A stretch of DNA of 64,000 nt from Strix aluco (Eukaryota > Chordata > Aves > Strigiformes > Strigidae): positions 4,010,589 to 4,074,588 of the forward strand of contig NC_133955.1 of NCBI RefSeq assembly GCF_031877795.1, in the 5' to 3' direction. This document shows positions 1-14,424 of this stretch, in pieces. The position numbers and the translations under genes are program-made. Under the pieces are notes generated by a model. That model was not told the DNA's origin, ran no database searches, and worked only from the letters and a program-made list of their open reading frames with translations. Each line of letters opens with the position of its first letter. Within the stretch, counting starts at the first letter, position 1.

Positions 1-1564
1 TTTGAGACCATGGCAGGACTTGAGACTCAAGTCTAGCTATGGGTGAGGTTCCACAAGGTGTGGTGAGCTAATCTAACAGCTTGCTGCTGCCAGAAGAGAC
101 AGGACCACACAGGGAAAGGAAAGGAGGGGAGCCAGACCTCTCTCTTTCTGTTTAACTACCTCTTACATCAGCTCAGCTATGTGTGGGACTGCAGCCTAAA
201 ACTATAGGTCATGTCTAACTTACGCTGCTCTAAAGTAATTTCCTGGTGATAAGTGAAGGCAAGTGGAGCCATATTTGCTATTTGAGTTGCTATTGTGTTT
301 TCTAGTTTTCATTCACCATGAAGACCTGTCATCAAGATTAATTTCTGTAATAGTGAGATCCTTTAGATTGTGCAATAGCCTCTGTTCCAGCGCTGTCTTT
401 TTATATATTAAAAGAAAATAAAATGTAAGAAGGGGATTGGATGAAGTTCTGGAGTCAGCAAAACAAAATTACTTGATGGAAAGGGTTGAATTGTGTGTAA
501 TTATGACATGTGATCTAGAGTTAACAGTCTGTCCACCCAGAAACACCTGGTGCAATAAAATAAGTCTTGCCCAGAGATCAAAGGGAGAATTTTGCTGTAA
601 AGTCATAGCTAATATTATTGGAAACTTTATTATTGCACTTGATGCTTAATAATATCTCTTTATTTCCTCCCCCAACTCACCATTTAAGAACCATCTCGGC
701 CTTGATTCCTCATACTCTTTTCTCTGTTTCTTTTCCACTTCCCTATCTCATGTTTTCTCTCTTCCCCATTTTTTTCCACTTGACAGCCCAGTGTGTAATC
801 ACCTGGGACAATAAAATGATGGAAGGGGACTCAGCTCTGTGATGTTAACTGGGGTCAGTTCCCACAGCCACTGTTCAGGGCTGCCAGAAGCCTCGGGTAG
901 ACACTACATCACTTACATTTGGTTTGTAAGTAGAAAATCACCAACTTTGCCAGGGGATTAAAAAGGGGAAGAAGGAGCACAGGGCCGTGGGGTTAGTCAG
1001 AGTTTACCTACTGGAAATTCTGATTCAAAAACATACACGCAAAATAAATCATGTGGGTCAAGTCCTGCTTGCATCCCCTTATTAAATAACGTAATACAGG
1101 AAACATTTGACTGTTTTGCGGGAAGTGGGATAGGTTTGTCTATTTTTCCCCCCCCAGATGTAGTGTGTGTTTGTTTTTCTTCTAGATCAGAATAGGAGGA
1201 ATCAAAATACCATCTCCTATTTGTCTGCGGTGTTAATGAGGTCAAGTAATTGATGCATTCAGCGCTCTGGGCTCGGTCGCTGACAGGCTATCATGTGAAT
1301 GGCACACAGAGTATTTGTGATTCATCTGAATGGAATGCAAAGGCACGGGGGGGGTGGGGGGGTGGGGGGGGGTGCCTGTGTAGGATTCATGTTATGTGCC
1401 AGCTGGATCTGCAGCAGGCTAACCATCGCCTGTGCGTGGTACGTGGTGCCTGCAGAGAGCTGACCGGAGCAGTGTGGCTTTGCTGCCTGCAGAGCATGAG
1501 GCCGCTGCAGAGATGGAGACTGTAAAAGGCATTGTGTATAGCTCAGCTATCTGATTCTTTTCAG
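1..1564. other. Left flank, no gene recognised
   Basis: AT-rich sequence with only short open frames that resemble no family I know. By conserved synteny the 5' exon(s) of SLC26A8 and its promoter should lie here or further left, and MAPK14 should follow beyond the window on the minus strand. I could find neither the SLC26A8 N-terminal exon nor any MAPK14 exon. The only structured element is a G-rich simple repeat near 1347-1372. Confidence 0.5.
1347..1372. repeat. G-rich simple repeat
   Basis: A run of G tracts broken by single T residues, seen directly. It could form a G-quadruplex on the plus strand. No gene association is visible. Confidence 0.7.
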
Positions 1565-4500
1565 CTTCTCCTGGGGAGGTTTGGAAAGATCATAATCAAG
1601 ATGTTCCCTGTCCTGAACTGGCTGTTTTTATATCAGTTCAGAGAATGGATCTTGAGGGGTCTACATGCAGGCCTAAGTGTTGGGATGTTTCAGATTCCTC
1701 AAGGTAGGCAGAGAGAAAAAAACACTCCAGCTTCCTTTTGTATATCATGGTTTTCATCATCTATCTCCTGTGTGTGTTTCTGTTCTTTCTAATGTCATCA
1801 GGTTATGCGAGAACTTTAACCTTGGAAGTTCCTTAAATCATTAACCTATTTATTTGCATATTTGCAGAACTTCTTTTCTATAATAAGATGTTACATGGTA
1901 TAATTTCAAGGACAGGACACTACTCAAAATGTAAACTAATATCAGCATTTTCCTATATTGCAAACAAAATAACATGGGCTTTAAAATCCACCTTGCAAAA
2001 TCAGGTCTGTTAGATACTCACATGCATAGCCACCCTGCTAATAGGTTGCCTAAATGAAGAGTAGTTCTGGTTTGTTGTCTAATTTCCAGTTAGCAAGGGC
2101 CTGTTGTTGTAAAACAGCATTGGCTTTTGGCCTGGCTTTATCAGGTCCTGAATGGGGATTTTCATAAAGGTTGTCAGGTTTTCATCAGCAAAATTTTACT
2201 TAAAAATAGTAATCAAAGATAGAGAGCCTTCCCAGTCCGCTTGATTTTAGGAACATTTTTGCTTTCCAGGGCTTTTAGGAGTTTGGCTGACCAGGTTACC
2301 TCTGCCAAATATCAATGGCTTCCTTTCTGCATTCTGCTGCTCGATAACATATGTTATATTTGGGACTTCACATCATATCTCAATTGGTGAGGTTTATTTT
2401 GTACTGTGAAATGTTTCTGCAGGATTTAGAGATTATTCAGTGCTGCTTCAAAAAACTGGCAAGATGTCCTACCTATTTCATCTAATAGGCAGATATTACT
2501 TAGGTGAGAATCCAGACCCCCACGTTCTCAGTTCGTTGTTGTTCCACTTCTGCTGCTGATCCATGGTGAGAATTTCACCAAGTCAGTCAAGTTTCAGGTG
2601 CTTTGAACCCCCCGAGGATGGGAGCCAGCACGGCTCCTGTGTGACAGACACCAGTGCAAAGGAGAGGCTGGAGTGTCATGGAGGCGTCTCCTACGTAAAG
2701 GACCAGTGCAAGCTGCTTCACATTCACCTCCAGGATCTTACTGTGAATTATGATTTGGCTCCTGGTCTTCTCCATGCAGTTTCCATGACTGAACTGGTGA
2801 TGGGTTTATGTTCTTAATGTGTTCAGCAGCTGCCTTATTAAAATGCTGTTTACATGTGAGAAGGCCCTTCACATTATCATAATGAGTGGGTATGTGGAGC
2901 TCTGGCCTCTTAGGTAAATTGGCAGTTCTTTCCCTGACTGTGTTTTTCAGCCTTTCTGGCAGCTCATTGCAATGCATCCATTTTTTGTGCTTTACATTAA
3001 AATCTTTTTGTTGTGCATCTGCCGAACTGAAGACTTCACTCGTAAAATAGTAGGAATATGAAATTTTCAGACAAGACTTTGAAAACTTTAGGTACTTACT
3101 CAGAAACAGTAAAAATGAATTATATATGTGGATTGTTAATATGAATGAAAATAGACTGTCTCATACTGCACAGACTGATGGTGGGGGGAAGAGATGGATG
3201 TGTGGTTTTAAGACACGACTTTGTTGCAACATCTCATGCAGTTTCATTTTCTGTTCTCTGTTCTGTTGGTTCCAGGCTCATTCAGCATCCTAAATATGGT
3301 GGTGATAGACATTCTGAAGACTCTTACTTTGAACCAAACATTTTCCACTAATGGTTCACTGGACAATTTCTCAGACCCTACACTTAGGAAAGGGTACATG
3401 GAGGCCTTGACGCTTACCGCCTCAATAACATTTTTGACTGGCATCATTCAGGTAGAAGATGAATCTATTTTACATTCTTAATGATGTATCCTGACATGCA
3501 TTCTTCATACAAGTGTAAGAATTGGTACTGCTTACATACTCTTACCACAAATACTAAGCTACATTTGAATACGTGTTGTGCAAAGTGGGACATGAAGGTC
3601 TGTCTCTTCCTCTCATGCTGTCTGAAAAAGGTATGACAGGTGAAGATTCATGTGTCTATGATTAATATGTGTAAAGTAAATTATTTACACTGACCAGTTC
3701 TGCAATATGTTGACCCTTAGGTAGTCCTGCATAACTGCACACACTTGATGTAAAGTGCTCCTATTTTGGTTTGGCAGTGTCTTACTTAATTGTGCATAAT
3801 GAAAATAGCATGTTCCAATAACTATCCATCATGTATGGCAGTGAAGAATCACGCTCTTCAAATATGGAAACAAGAAGGACAGGGTTAGACATGGATAATT
3901 TTATCACATCTCACTTCTTGTTTGTTCCATACAGTTGCTGCTGAGGTTGCTTTTGCCTGGGGTTTGTAACAACATACATGCCGAAGGCTCCTCAGTGCTC
4001 ACCTCACCGCAGCAGCATTGCATGTCGTTGGATCACAGTTTAGCTTTATCTTTGACGTCATGCTTGACTTCCATAAGGGACCCCTGGGCATTTTCTATGT
4101 GAGTAAATTCATTGTTAGTCAAAGAAATGCATGCTTTTTGGAGGGGAAAGAAAAGAGCAGCTTCAGAAATTGAAGGCAATTTCAATCTAAGTCAGTTGCT
4201 AAGGGATATTTGTGCAAGTCTCAGCTGTGGTTTACTTCACCTTCCTGTTGTCTTGAACAATGTATGGAGCTTATTGTCTGACATGCAAGAAGAAAAGTCT
4301 GTGTGCATATTTTTAATTACTTATGTAGTGCTATACTATATTTTCAGCATGCCTACAATTGTAGCGGAGCAAAGGTTAAAGGAAAAGGTACTTTTCTCCT
4401 CAATAGATCATCGTGGGCAAGCTGTTGGGTACACAGGATCTTTATCATACCTGACAAAGAAGCAGCAGACTCCAAGCTAAAGACAAGTTAAAGCTAATTC

Positions 4501-7500
4501 ATCCTAATTTACTTTAGTAATGTCAATCAGACAACTTGAGGAAAAGGTAGTGTAGAAGAGAGAAGAATGACAGCACTAGATCTGAGCTATTCGTGGCAGT
4601 GATTTCTCTGCAGATACCAATAGACGAGAGAGATTTTTCAAATACTGTTTTTCTCTTAGCATCCCTCTTCTTCTAACTGAAGATACCACCATAGCAGAAA
4701 GGTTGAGTTCAAGTGTCAGGGCAACCTATGTCAGTCTCCTGGAATACAGAAATAGTTGTAGTATCTGACTCTGATCCTTTCTGATGATTTTTTTTTTTTT
4801 TTTTTCCAGAATCTATTTCGTTTCCTCCTGGTTCTCCCAGAGGCTAATGCCACCAGCATATTGCAATTTTTGCTTGGCATGGCCGTACTACGAGTCAATA
4901 CATCTATCATGATAACTTATAAACATAGTCCTAATGCATTTCCTATGGAACTTCTCTTGGTAAGTGATCTCCAAAATGCCATCGCGATAATTGAGCTAAC
5001 AGAGAGTATAATATACTTTATTTCAAAAAACATGTAACGTATTACTTCAAGATGCTGTTATATTTACACACTGAATCTGTGGTTAAGTCCTTTAAATATT
5101 CCTGCAAGATTAACTGTCTTCAGATGTATTGTATACAGTTTCAGGAACAAATGCTGTATAATCTCTGGTATTGCTTCTTGTTTTCTTTCCCAGATTATCA
5201 CAGTCATCATTATTTCTAATTACATTCATCATCATGCTGAATCAGTAGTGCTGTGGTCAGTAAGATTCCTCAGAGGTTAGTTTTCTATGCTGTTTTTGAG
5301 GTTGTACTTTTGAGATACGAAAGAGATGTTTCAGCCTGTTCTTGGAATCTGGCATGGGCTGACTTTTACTGGGAAGTACAGCTAGAAGAATAACTCTTCA
5401 AGAATTTTAATTACATCACCATTTCTGAGAATATACAGAATTCAAACTGCAGTTTTCTGTGTTAGATTCAGGTTTTATTAGCACACAGAGGAAGGAATTT
5501 GGATTTTTTTTGTGAGGTGGATTGAGAGCATCTCCAGTGGGGTGCTGGATGCCTCTGATGATGATCCTGGGTTCAGAGTTACTGAACTGGCCTAAATTTA
5601 TCTGCTCTCTCCTGTAGATTTGTGCCTCCTACACTGCCAGATTTATCAAACCTGAGCAAGATCATACTGTATGCCTTCTCCCTTGCTATTGTAAGCTATT
5701 TCCTTCTTGGTTTTGCTGGGGAGAGATATGCTTCACTTCACAACTACAGTATTGCCAGCAATCAGGTGAGAACAAAACTACAATACTTCCTAGGCCAAGA
5801 AGCAAGCTAAACTCAACTTGCAAAGCCACTACCTACCTGCCAGTGGTAGAAACGCAAGGACAGAGTGAATATGCCACGTGATGGTTTTGTAGCAACTTGT
5901 TACCCTTTCCTATTGCAAGTGTATGTTATAAGGCAATAACGTGAAGGCCAAAACACGGCCTTCTTTGACCAGGAGGCCTTTGTATATTCCCAGTGATTGG
6001 GATGAACCACACACACACAGAGTGCTGCAACTGATCGCTGAGGACCATTGCTGTCATGAATCCATGAGACTATAAAAGCATGATAAATGAAGAGCTGAAT
6101 TTGTAAATGGCCAGAGCAGCTGTAGTTCTTTTCTGTATGTGGCTACTATCCCAGTGTATGGATTCTCTGCCCAGAGCAATTGCTCTGAGAGGCTTTTAAG
6201 CTAAAACTGTGTTAGTAAGTAAAACTGTGCTAGAGTTAGTAAGCATTAGGTGTTTTGTACTACCCCATGTTTAGCTTGTTGTGATGGCTTTGGATCTTTA
6301 CTGGAATGGAACTGAGCCAGTAAGGAAGCTGCCTCTGGGGATACAATATAAAGTGAATGTCTTTTCCACTCAGCTTTTGTCGAGGTGTACTCTGGCTGTG
6401 TACTCAGATTTGCCATGTGTTAGCTTGAAAGTTAGTGCTTCTTAGCTTTGAGGTTCTAAGTGGATTTCTTTGAAGGAAGGTTCATGAGATCCTCAGATGT
6501 GAAAACTGTATGCCTTTTAAGAGAGCTCATTTAACCACCAGAGACCTTGCTTTCCAGGAGGTTTCCTGACCTTAGCAATACAGATGAGCAACCAGCAAGT
6601 GTGAGCAAAAGGAAAGGAATCCCTGCTACGCTACTTCTATGAAGGTAAGTCATTCGTTTGGGGTTTGCTTCCTCCTGTTTCTGTTTTACAGGAGCCAGTA
6701 ACTGTGGGGCTATGGAATACTGGCAGCTCATTTTTCAAAAGCTTTGTTGTCAGCTGTGCTATTTCTGGAACTGTCATTCAAGAGAAGACAGGTGGAAGAA
6801 CACAGGTGAGCTGGGCTGGATTTTTTTTAAGCTTCCAAACTCTCATCTAAAATCACTGTATACTGAGTATAGGCTGACACCTAATCGAAACAATTTGTGA
6901 AATATAAAGTTACATACCCAGGCAACATGAATTCAGATCCCCTCTCTGTGGATGTTATACTACGTACTACACTTACAGCACGTGATATGCCACGAAGGAA
7001 GCCAGGATCCTGTGGGGAGAATAGGATATGTTGTTCATGTAGTTTAAAATTATTTTAGTGAATATGCTGAAAAGCCAAATGGAAAATTGTTCATGCACCC
7101 TTAATTCTGCCACTTCTTCCTAACTCTTGAGTACTTGACATCATGATCTTTTTTTTTCCAGGGGGCAAAGAGGGTGTAATGTGTAATAATAGTATGTAAG
7201 AATGTTTTTATAATACCTCTTGACTGAATGTCTGTATATGCTTTACTGCAGCGTAGAAATAATTTTGTTTAATAAAGAGTGTATTTCGAAGTCTGACTTG
7301 CAAGAGAAGTATCTTATTACTCAGGTGAAATTATCAAACCCAAATCATTTGTTGCATTGTTCTGTTGTGCCTAAGAATAGTCCATTTAGGCCAAATTTAT
7401 ATCTACAGAAAACTCTTCCATCTTGAGTATACTAGAATTTGTACCATGAGTTGCAGCATACCTGTGACCTTTGTTAATTGTCCCCTGGTTATTTTTCCCA

Positions 7501-10500
7501 GTCAGTGGTGTTACATGGGCCACAGCTACTTGTTTAGAGAGGACGAGGGAGTAGATGGTTCTCCCGGGCCTCTCTAATAAAGTGTTTCTGTTCAGTTAGC
7601 AGCAGCGATTGGAGCTGGTGATTGCACTGAAACTAGGATGCTTTTTCCAGATGATACCTAATGTAAGTGAACTTGAAGTAGTTATGGCAGCAGCCTACTT
7701 ACTTCCTGAGCATAAAATGAAGATTTTTTTCTAAGCATAATATCTAGATTTTTCTGGGACAGTTAGGGATTATATCATGCTCTAGAGTTAATTGTTTTCA
7801 GGCATGGACCAAACCAAAACAATGACTTTAAGCTCTCCTAAATTCAGCAGGCTAACATATTAGGTAATGAATATTGCATCTCTCTCCCATGTCTCACTGA
7901 GCAGTACAAGCTAAAATTCATTGGCTAAAACTGGATTGAAATTTCACTGACAGCCTCTATAATTTAAACAGCTTGGTCTTTGAGGTTTATTTTAAAACCA
8001 TATGGACCCCTAAACTGCCTTCTGTGGATTTTGCATTGCCAGTGCAATAAACATAAACATTTTGTTATCATAGATTATTCAGAGTACTCAGTTTTCCACT
8101 TTTCCCTTAATTTTTTATCTAGACTTTTTTTTTTTTCTGTAAGTTTTCTTAGGGAACCACTGACAGAGCATTACTTCCTGATTTTTTTCCTGGCCTCTTT
8201 GTAAGATGGGAGAATTAATCCCTTTCCCAAAACTAGCTGACAAAACAGAATTTAACCATCTACTTCCTTTCAGTCTCCTTTTCTTTGCTAAGAGGCTATT
8301 TCAACAAATGGTGTCAAAGAACTTCCTAAATCTGGCAACGAACTACCCATGCTAATTGAAACCATTCTTTGAAACAGCAGCTCTTAATTCTGTAGATGGT
8401 GTTGGCCTTTCTCCTAGTGCTGCAGGAGGCACAGGCATTCACTGAAGAACACTGTAATGGAAACTACACATAACAGTTCGAGAGGAAGTCCAGTTGTATT
8501 GGCAGAAGTGATTGTGAAATCAAACAAGAAGCGACATGCTAGTTTCATGTTGGTTTGCAGATCAGAGGAGAACCGTTATACGTAGCTATAAAAATTATGG
8601 AAATAAAGGTATTATAAGATTTTCATTTCAAGCAGTTTGTCTGTGATGGATATCTGTTCCTTAGCATGTTTGTGGTTGCAAACAAAAAATAACAAAATAA
8701 TAGATGCTGGTTTTCTGATTTGCACAGGGTATACTGGCTGCTATTGTGGTATTTAACATGATCCCTTTTCTTGAAAAATTTCTGGACATCCCCATCCTGT
8801 GGAGACGGGGTAAGTATCATTTTGTAAGTGACAAAAAAAAACCATCTAGGATTTGGAATGTTTCTTAAAGGGAGAAATGTTTTGAGAGGGCAAGGCAAAG
8901 CAGTGGCCATTCCCTAGGAAAGCGATCCTTTGAAATAGCCGCTGAAACAAGTGTATTGAAATCTCTTTAAATCAATTTTCAATTAGTTCTAATTATTGTT
9001 GTTGCTTCCCACATCCCTTAAGAAGGAAATTGTCTAGCTGCCAGCTAGGGCCACATTCTCATTTCAACTCTTGTGCAGGATTTCTCATAAAGACCCCCAA
9101 TATGATGTGGTTTCATCCTGATAATTGAAGGCCTGTTAAAAAGTCTGGAGATTTGAACTGTGATTTGTGATCCTTGTTTGTGGCTACGTCCAGGACTGGG
9201 TTGGTCTAGATGTGCCAGCAAAGCTTTTCACGTATTACCATTTCTAGCCTTTTATATTGTCTGCAGTTTACAAATGCTGGGGCTGAGTTGGAGGTCATTT
9301 TGCATCTTTTTATGGCTCATGTTCTCTCTGTCTCTCGTTCAAAGGTTATTTGGCTTGCAGCTTTTGCTGCAGTGATTTGTTGGTTTAGTGATCGCCATGG
9401 GATTTACGTTCTTCATAATCACCATTAGGTCACACAGGTACTTGTAAATTTTAAAACAAAATACAAGTTTTTCTTAGAGTTGATGCTTTAGAGATAGTTA
9501 TATGTACAACAATTAAATAGGTGTTTCATGTGTGTAAGCACTTCAGTCAGGTCATTCTGGAGTCTCTCTAATGCTATCCCAAACCAGTAATCCCTTCGAG
9601 TTTATGGGCTCTGCATTGGTCCCTTCTGCAGGTGTACCATGCTACTGAAGACAGCTTATTATGGAGTAGGCATCAGCCAGGAGAGGTGATCTGTGTACAC
9701 ACACTTGCATAGGGATGAAATGAGATATTGTGCCTTTATTTCAAATACATTCCTCAGTCTTCACTGCCATTTACCAAGTTGCTTTATCTTCTCCGTAAAC
9801 TCCGTTCGTGATAGGGGAGGGAGGTTACGTCAGGCACACATTACTCAGTTTATTAGCAGCTAATCCAAACAGGAAAATCATTCATAAATACAAGCCATAC
9901 CTCATGAGATTTACCATAATAGGGAGGTGCTTGTCTGAGTAGACTGAAGCCTGGAAAGAGGTAGGAAATAACTCAGTTGCTGTAAATATCGAACCACTTG
10001 TGATCTGATCCAGAGTGGCTCTGAAAGAATGAATACCTTCAGGAAGAATTTCAGTTGCTGTCCAAAACTCACAGCATTACTTCTGCTCAGAGTTAAGTTC
10101 TTGGGTTTGCCTTGGGACTTCATGAGCATTGTGAAAGGGCATTTCTGCAGCCACTTCTCCATTAAGTATCCCTGTTGTCCGTACTACCTTCAGGATATAT
10201 AACTGCTTATCAGTTTCCTACCAGTGAGAGCATTATGCTGACAACATTCAAAAAAGCATGGGAAGTTATCTGCAAAGAGATTGCTTTGAATAGAGTGTCT
10301 TGACAAAAATTTTCCATACACCAGGGCCCGCTGCCTTCCAGTTCTCCAGCAACAAGCCAGCCAGTCCCATGTTTATTCCACCCATGCCCTGAACTGACCA
10401 GAACCTGTCCCAAAACCATCCAGCACCATTAGCAAAGCCCAGTACCCAAACCAAGATATTCTCTTTCAAGGCAAAACCCTGCATTAATGGTGCTACACGA

Positions 10501-13500
10501 GCTCTGGATCAGACCTCACCTCTGAGCAGCCAGCTTTAAGCACAAGTCACCGCTGCCTCCACCAGACTGTGTAGATGTATCTTTGAGGAGAGCTGTGGGG
10601 AGACAGAGAGGGAACGTGCTTTCCAGCATAATAACAATCATCCAAGTGTTCCAGAGCTAGAAATGGGATATTATCCATTCTTGAGGACACCACTGTAGCT
10701 GAAGGTTGTGCTTGTGTACTGCTCCCCTACTCAAAGAACCCTAATTATGAGTGAATAACTTTTTGTACTCGCACCCTGTAAGTTACAGTTGGTGTATCCA
10801 GTGAAGAGGAGAGAAATGGAGATCAAGCTTTTGGGAACAAATGGTTTTTCTCTGTTCTCTGTGAAAACCTAATAAACATCTTGTTTCAGAATGAAGATGG
10901 TGGTGCTGGGACAGATTCCAAACATGAATATTTATAGAAGTTTATCCGTCTACAGAGCCCTAAGAGGAAACAAAAAACAAATGTTCCATCTCTTTCTGTA
11001 ATCCAGCTCCTTCCCTTAAATGCCTGGGGGGACCATTCAGACTCAGTTCATTTGATTCAAAACTTTGAAAACTGAAGAATGCTAAAGTATCTGTGGTGAA
11101 GCGATTCGGATACCTGGCTCAGCCTGCCCGGGCCCTGTGGAGCTCCTTGTGTCAATCTGTGTGATTGTGTCGAACGGTGGAAGCTGCACTGCTGGCACTT
11201 CCAGAGCTGTTTGGCGTTTTTTGCTGACCTGCTTTTCTCAGTCTGGTTTTGTCCACTCTACCTATGTTTTCACAATAACAACTGTGCATGTGCTAGACTG
11301 ACTCATAGGTTCTCCCAATGATGGGAAAATAGGTAGGGCACGGGCCTTTTTAACACATTATTTTCAAGTCCTGCACCAGTTAGTGCAGTAGCAGAAAGCT
11401 TTACCTTTGCCACATGGGTACCTTCCCAGTGCTACGCTGATGGATTGGAAAAAAATGGAATAATATAAGGACAAGGTTAGTAAGACAAAGGTATAGTGTA
11501 TGTTTCCTGTAATGAGCATCGAAAATAATTTCCCTTACTTTACATTAGAGCAGCCAGCTGCCATCTGTGATGGATGTGCTGGAGGTATGTTTTTAATTGC
11601 AAGAGAAGCAGATTAGATTATGGTAATTAGGTCCATGCTGCCAATGCCCCTACCAGTATGCAGTGTAGTCAACAATGTGACCAGAGAAACTCTGTCCTTA
11701 GGGTAAGACCTTGCAGACTAAACATAGACAGTCAGGAGGGGAAAAATAGCTCCTGCTAGGTACAGCCCTCACAGATACAACTTTTGTTTTACAGGCAAGG
11801 GAGATTGAAAGTATCAAAATCTTCCAGTGCTGTTCTTCCATCTCTTCCGCAAACATGAATCACTTCAAAACCTATTTGCTATGCAAGGTAAATGCCACTT
11901 TCTCAGTCAGCCGAAGTTTCTAAGAGCCCTGCATTGGGGAGATAAAACCCCTAATAAAACTGCCTTTCTGTTTCAGATGGACATGAAAGCAGTGCCTCTA
12001 GATGAAAGTGAAATGAAGGCTTTAATTTCACTTAGTCTGTCTGACACTGCAGTGGAAGGAAAAGATCTTAAACGCCCTTGTGTCTGTGATCCACCTCCAC
12101 CACCACCACCTAGGGTCAGCTTTAAAAGTATATTTATCTAGGCTGTTTGTTTGAGGTGCCTGGTTTTATGTTACTGAGGACAATGTTCTTAACTTGCCAC
12201 ACTGAAAAGGCTGTAAATGTTTATATAAAGGATATATATATATATATTTGCTGTTTGAAAATAAGCAAACATTGCCACTGTATTTCTTTACGCATGCTTT
12301 ATGTGATAGAGCAACAGTAGCTCAGCTTACTGGGTGAATTAACCAGCAGTTGAAGTATTCAACATACTCTCTCCTCAGTTGAAAGAATGATTTTTGTCAG
12401 GTTCTTTGGTAGGGATTTTCTTCTTTTTCCCCACTGAAGTGAGAGAATTCCCTTGCTTATGAGGAATTTGTTCCTGCCAATACTGCCAAATGCAAGTACA
12501 AAATACCTCAAAGGCAACTACGATTATCATGATTAGAGAGTTTCTCTTCTTTACTATAATTGGCCGCTGTGCATCTTCTAGAATCATTCTTGTTCCTTTT
12601 TATCTGAATTTTCTGAATTGTCTTAGACAATGTATGAAGGGAACTTCAGGGAATGGACTGTCTTCAGAAGTGTTTTGTAAAAGCCCTTGTATGAGAAACA
12701 GGTTGACAGTGGTTTGGAAAACGTATGTGGCACCGAGGTGCTTAGGGAGTTGAAGTGATAGACAATGCAACGTTATCTTCTAAAGTACAAAAAATGCAGA
12801 GAGTGACTTTACCTTTCTTGCGTTATAAAAATTAAAGAACACATTGGGAACTATTGTGAAAGAAAAATTGGTTAAATTGGTCCTTTCTGTGACCAGCTGC
12901 CATACAAGAATGTAGATGAATCAAAGTTCTGCAGAACTCAGCCAGTAAGGGTCAGCTTAGTGCTGCTGAGAGAGGCAATGGCCATAGACAATTTTTTTGT
13001 TTTCTTCTTTTCTTTCCTGAAAGGTAGAAGTAACAAATCGGATTCCAGTATCACAGGCCATGTCCAGGTGTGGAAGAGTGAGGTACCACTGTACTATCTG
13101 GTGGCTGAAGGCACTCTGCTAACCACATCTGAGACTTGCCTAAGTCACTTGCTGCTTTGCATGCTCTTGTGGGTTCGTGCTATATTTAGTGTTATTTCAC
13201 ATATGTTTTTTACGACGAGAGAAAAAATATCATCTGATTTACAGTACTGTCTTACTTGCAGCAAAAATATTTTCCACCTCCTGGGCCCAATTCTTCCATC
13301 TGCTGATGCATTCTCCATTTTCCATCTTAGATACCATCTACAGAGGAGAGCAGAACATCACACAGACAGCAATTCCTCGTCATCTTCAGTTAATTTGGTA
13401 CATTGGTCAAAGCGTGGAGACAAGCTCAGCTCTGGGATGCTCTGGGCGGGAGCAGCCGATGCACAGTGTGCATCCCCAGGCTTTAACACGGGACTTACGA

Positions 13501-14424
13501 CTGAGAAGAACAAGGACGAAGGGAAAAGAGCTTGCCTTTCACCAGGCTCTGCAACAGATAATTCCTCGGTACAGATAGATCAGGAGGAACAGCTGATGCA
13601 TTTGCCATCTCCAGTTCACACCGTTATTTTAGTCTTCAGCATGGTGCAATTAGGGGATTTGGTAGGTTCAGTGTAACTGCAACAGGTAAGTACCCTAACT
13701 GCACATAAATGTGAAACCTGAAGTTTACCCAATGGCTTATGTTTCTAGTTAGCCAAAAATGCCTTGCTACGTAACAACACTCACATCTTTCAGTTGACTA
13801 AGGGAGCTATCGAGTTTCAGAAATTAATAAATTCCGATAAAACCACTTTTTTTAAAAAACAAAAGCCCCACTATCCACACAAAAGACATGCAAAAACCTG
13901 TCATCCATTGTCACCAGTTCTAGAGTCATGTAAACTAAAAGCACATTTATAAAAGATCTATTTTTTTTCCATTTTGGCTGTTTTTTTTTTTTCTTCTAGC
14001 TGGACACTTTAAAAAAATGCTCTTCTTTAAAAGTGTCGGATGTAAAACTCCCCGCAGTCTTCTAGAGTGATTTTGCTGTTATTGCTGACTGCCTAATTAG
14101 CCTTTCCTTTGAAGTATGCCTTGAACTTTTAAATCTCCAAGTGGGGATCCTAGCCAATGGAGACATAAATTTAGCAAAAATAAATTTCATGTAGCTGTGC
14201 TGCTTGGAAAGATACAGTTCCAGATGGATTCTTAGTCAGCTCCCACAAACTCTATAGCTCAACTTCAAAAGATTTTTGTTTAATAACAGGTTAGACTAAC
14301 ACCTATTGGGAATAATTGTGGACTGAGCTGTTGTCCCTGAAATCCTTGAAGATTTATTCGCCACCCACTGAATGACCTTCCCATTGGGAAAGGGGGATAA
14401 AGTCAAAGTTTCTCCACATTCTTT

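Noticed and set aside
1-1564. Possible MAPK14 or SLC26A8 first exon at the left edge
   Set aside because: Expected from synteny, but no matching sequence was found in any frame I read.
12960-13676. A 238-codon open frame
   Set aside because: Only its right part (from about 13344) is the SLC26A8 STAS-linker exon. The left part is intron read-through, and the frame ends at what I judge to be a premature stop.
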